Origin: Ruegeria arenilitoris
Lineage (GTDB): Bacteria > Pseudomonadota > Alphaproteobacteria > Rhodobacterales > Rhodobacteraceae
Reading direction: 5' to 3'
Length of the DNA stretch: 64,000 bases
NCBI RefSeq assembly: GCF_013035425.1
Contig: NZ_WQHX01000008.1
Location: 62,001-126,000 of the forward strand
Below the pieces are notes generated by a model, which did no database searches, had not been told where the DNA came from, and saw only the letters and a list, made by a program, of their open reading frames with translations. A program made the translations under genes and the position numbers. Positions 63,911 to 64,000 of the stretch are shown here, in pieces (the stretch's first letter is position 1; every line of letters starts with the position of its first letter).

Positions 63911-64000
63911 AATGCCGGGGCTTCAAGGAGAAATATACGGGATTTAAACCCGTTGCCTCGCAATGTGCAAAAATGCCATAAAACGTTAATTGTCCGGGAC

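Overview
The window looks like a chromosomal segment of a marine alphaproteobacterium of the Rhodobacteraceae (Roseobacter lineage). This rests on the gene families (SecA, ArgJ, DnaK/DnaJ, a DUF2794 protein, an HpaR-type MarR regulator, a BoxR-like HTH/shikimate-kinase regulator, LpcC-like core glycosyltransferase), the moderate GC content by eye, frequent GTG/TTG starts, and gene packing with 4-base stop/start overlaps. I see no phage, insertion sequence, CRISPR array or replication origin. It reads as a core chromosome with several accessory metabolic cassettes. All functions are inferred from sequence motifs and context; nothing was searched against a database.

Region by region: (1) 1-7.7 kb is an unusual lipid or signal cassette: a long-chain acyl-CoA ligase (cut by the window edge), divergent from an alpha-oxoamine synthase plus a short-chain dehydrogenase. 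These face an operon of a cNMP-binding/class III cyclase, a GH3-type acyl-acid amido synthetase and a two-part GNAT acyltransferase. Together they could make a sphingoid-like or acyl-amino lipid or signal. This is the best candidate for something undescribed. (2) 8-16.5 kb is a sugar module: a LacI regulator diverges from a binding protein, two permeases, a MalK-type ATPase, a TIM-barrel isomerase and a Gfo/Idh/MocA dehydrogenase. Two identical 14-bp palindromes lie over the promoter, and a nucleotide-sugar-type dehydratase follows. (3) 16.7-25.5 kb holds tRNA-Arg(CCU), a second LacI-type regulator, a YcaQ-like glycosylase, BoxR-like and HpaR-like regulators, a DUF3095 protein, an MFS carrier, an LPS-core glycosyltransferase and Asd with a clear terminator. 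(4) 25.6-31.8 kb carries small stress or unknown proteins, an M17 aminopeptidase overlapping an NlpC/P60 peptidase, DUF2794 and an isolated Fe(III)-type permease. (5) 31.9-40.6 kb is one co-directional set: a complete Liv-type ABC importer with a PaaK-family ligase, an AMP-forming acyl-CoA ligase and an embedded small membrane protein. It most likely imports and CoA-activates an organic (perhaps aromatic or fatty) acid.

(6) 40.8-49.1 kb has a MutT pyrophosphohydrolase, ArgJ and a parvulin facing SecA, then a membrane-anchored unknown and a PstS/OmpA fusion. (7) 49.1-56 kb is radC and the thiamine operon: TPP riboswitch, thiD, thiO, thiS, thiG, thiE, a ThiF-like protein with a rhodanese tail, and a ThiZ/ThiX ABC pair without its binding protein; thiC is not present here. 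(8) 56.2-59.5 kb is dnaK-dnaJ with a sigma-32-like promoter and a strong hairpin between the genes. (9) 59.6-63.9 kb carries an AlkB-type dioxygenase and a surface-polysaccharide group: a KpsM-like permease, CysQ, KdsB and a glycosyltransferase.

Many listed starts differ from the longest open frame. They were chosen from ribosome-binding sites, stop/start overlaps and expected family N-termini, and this is stated in each entry.
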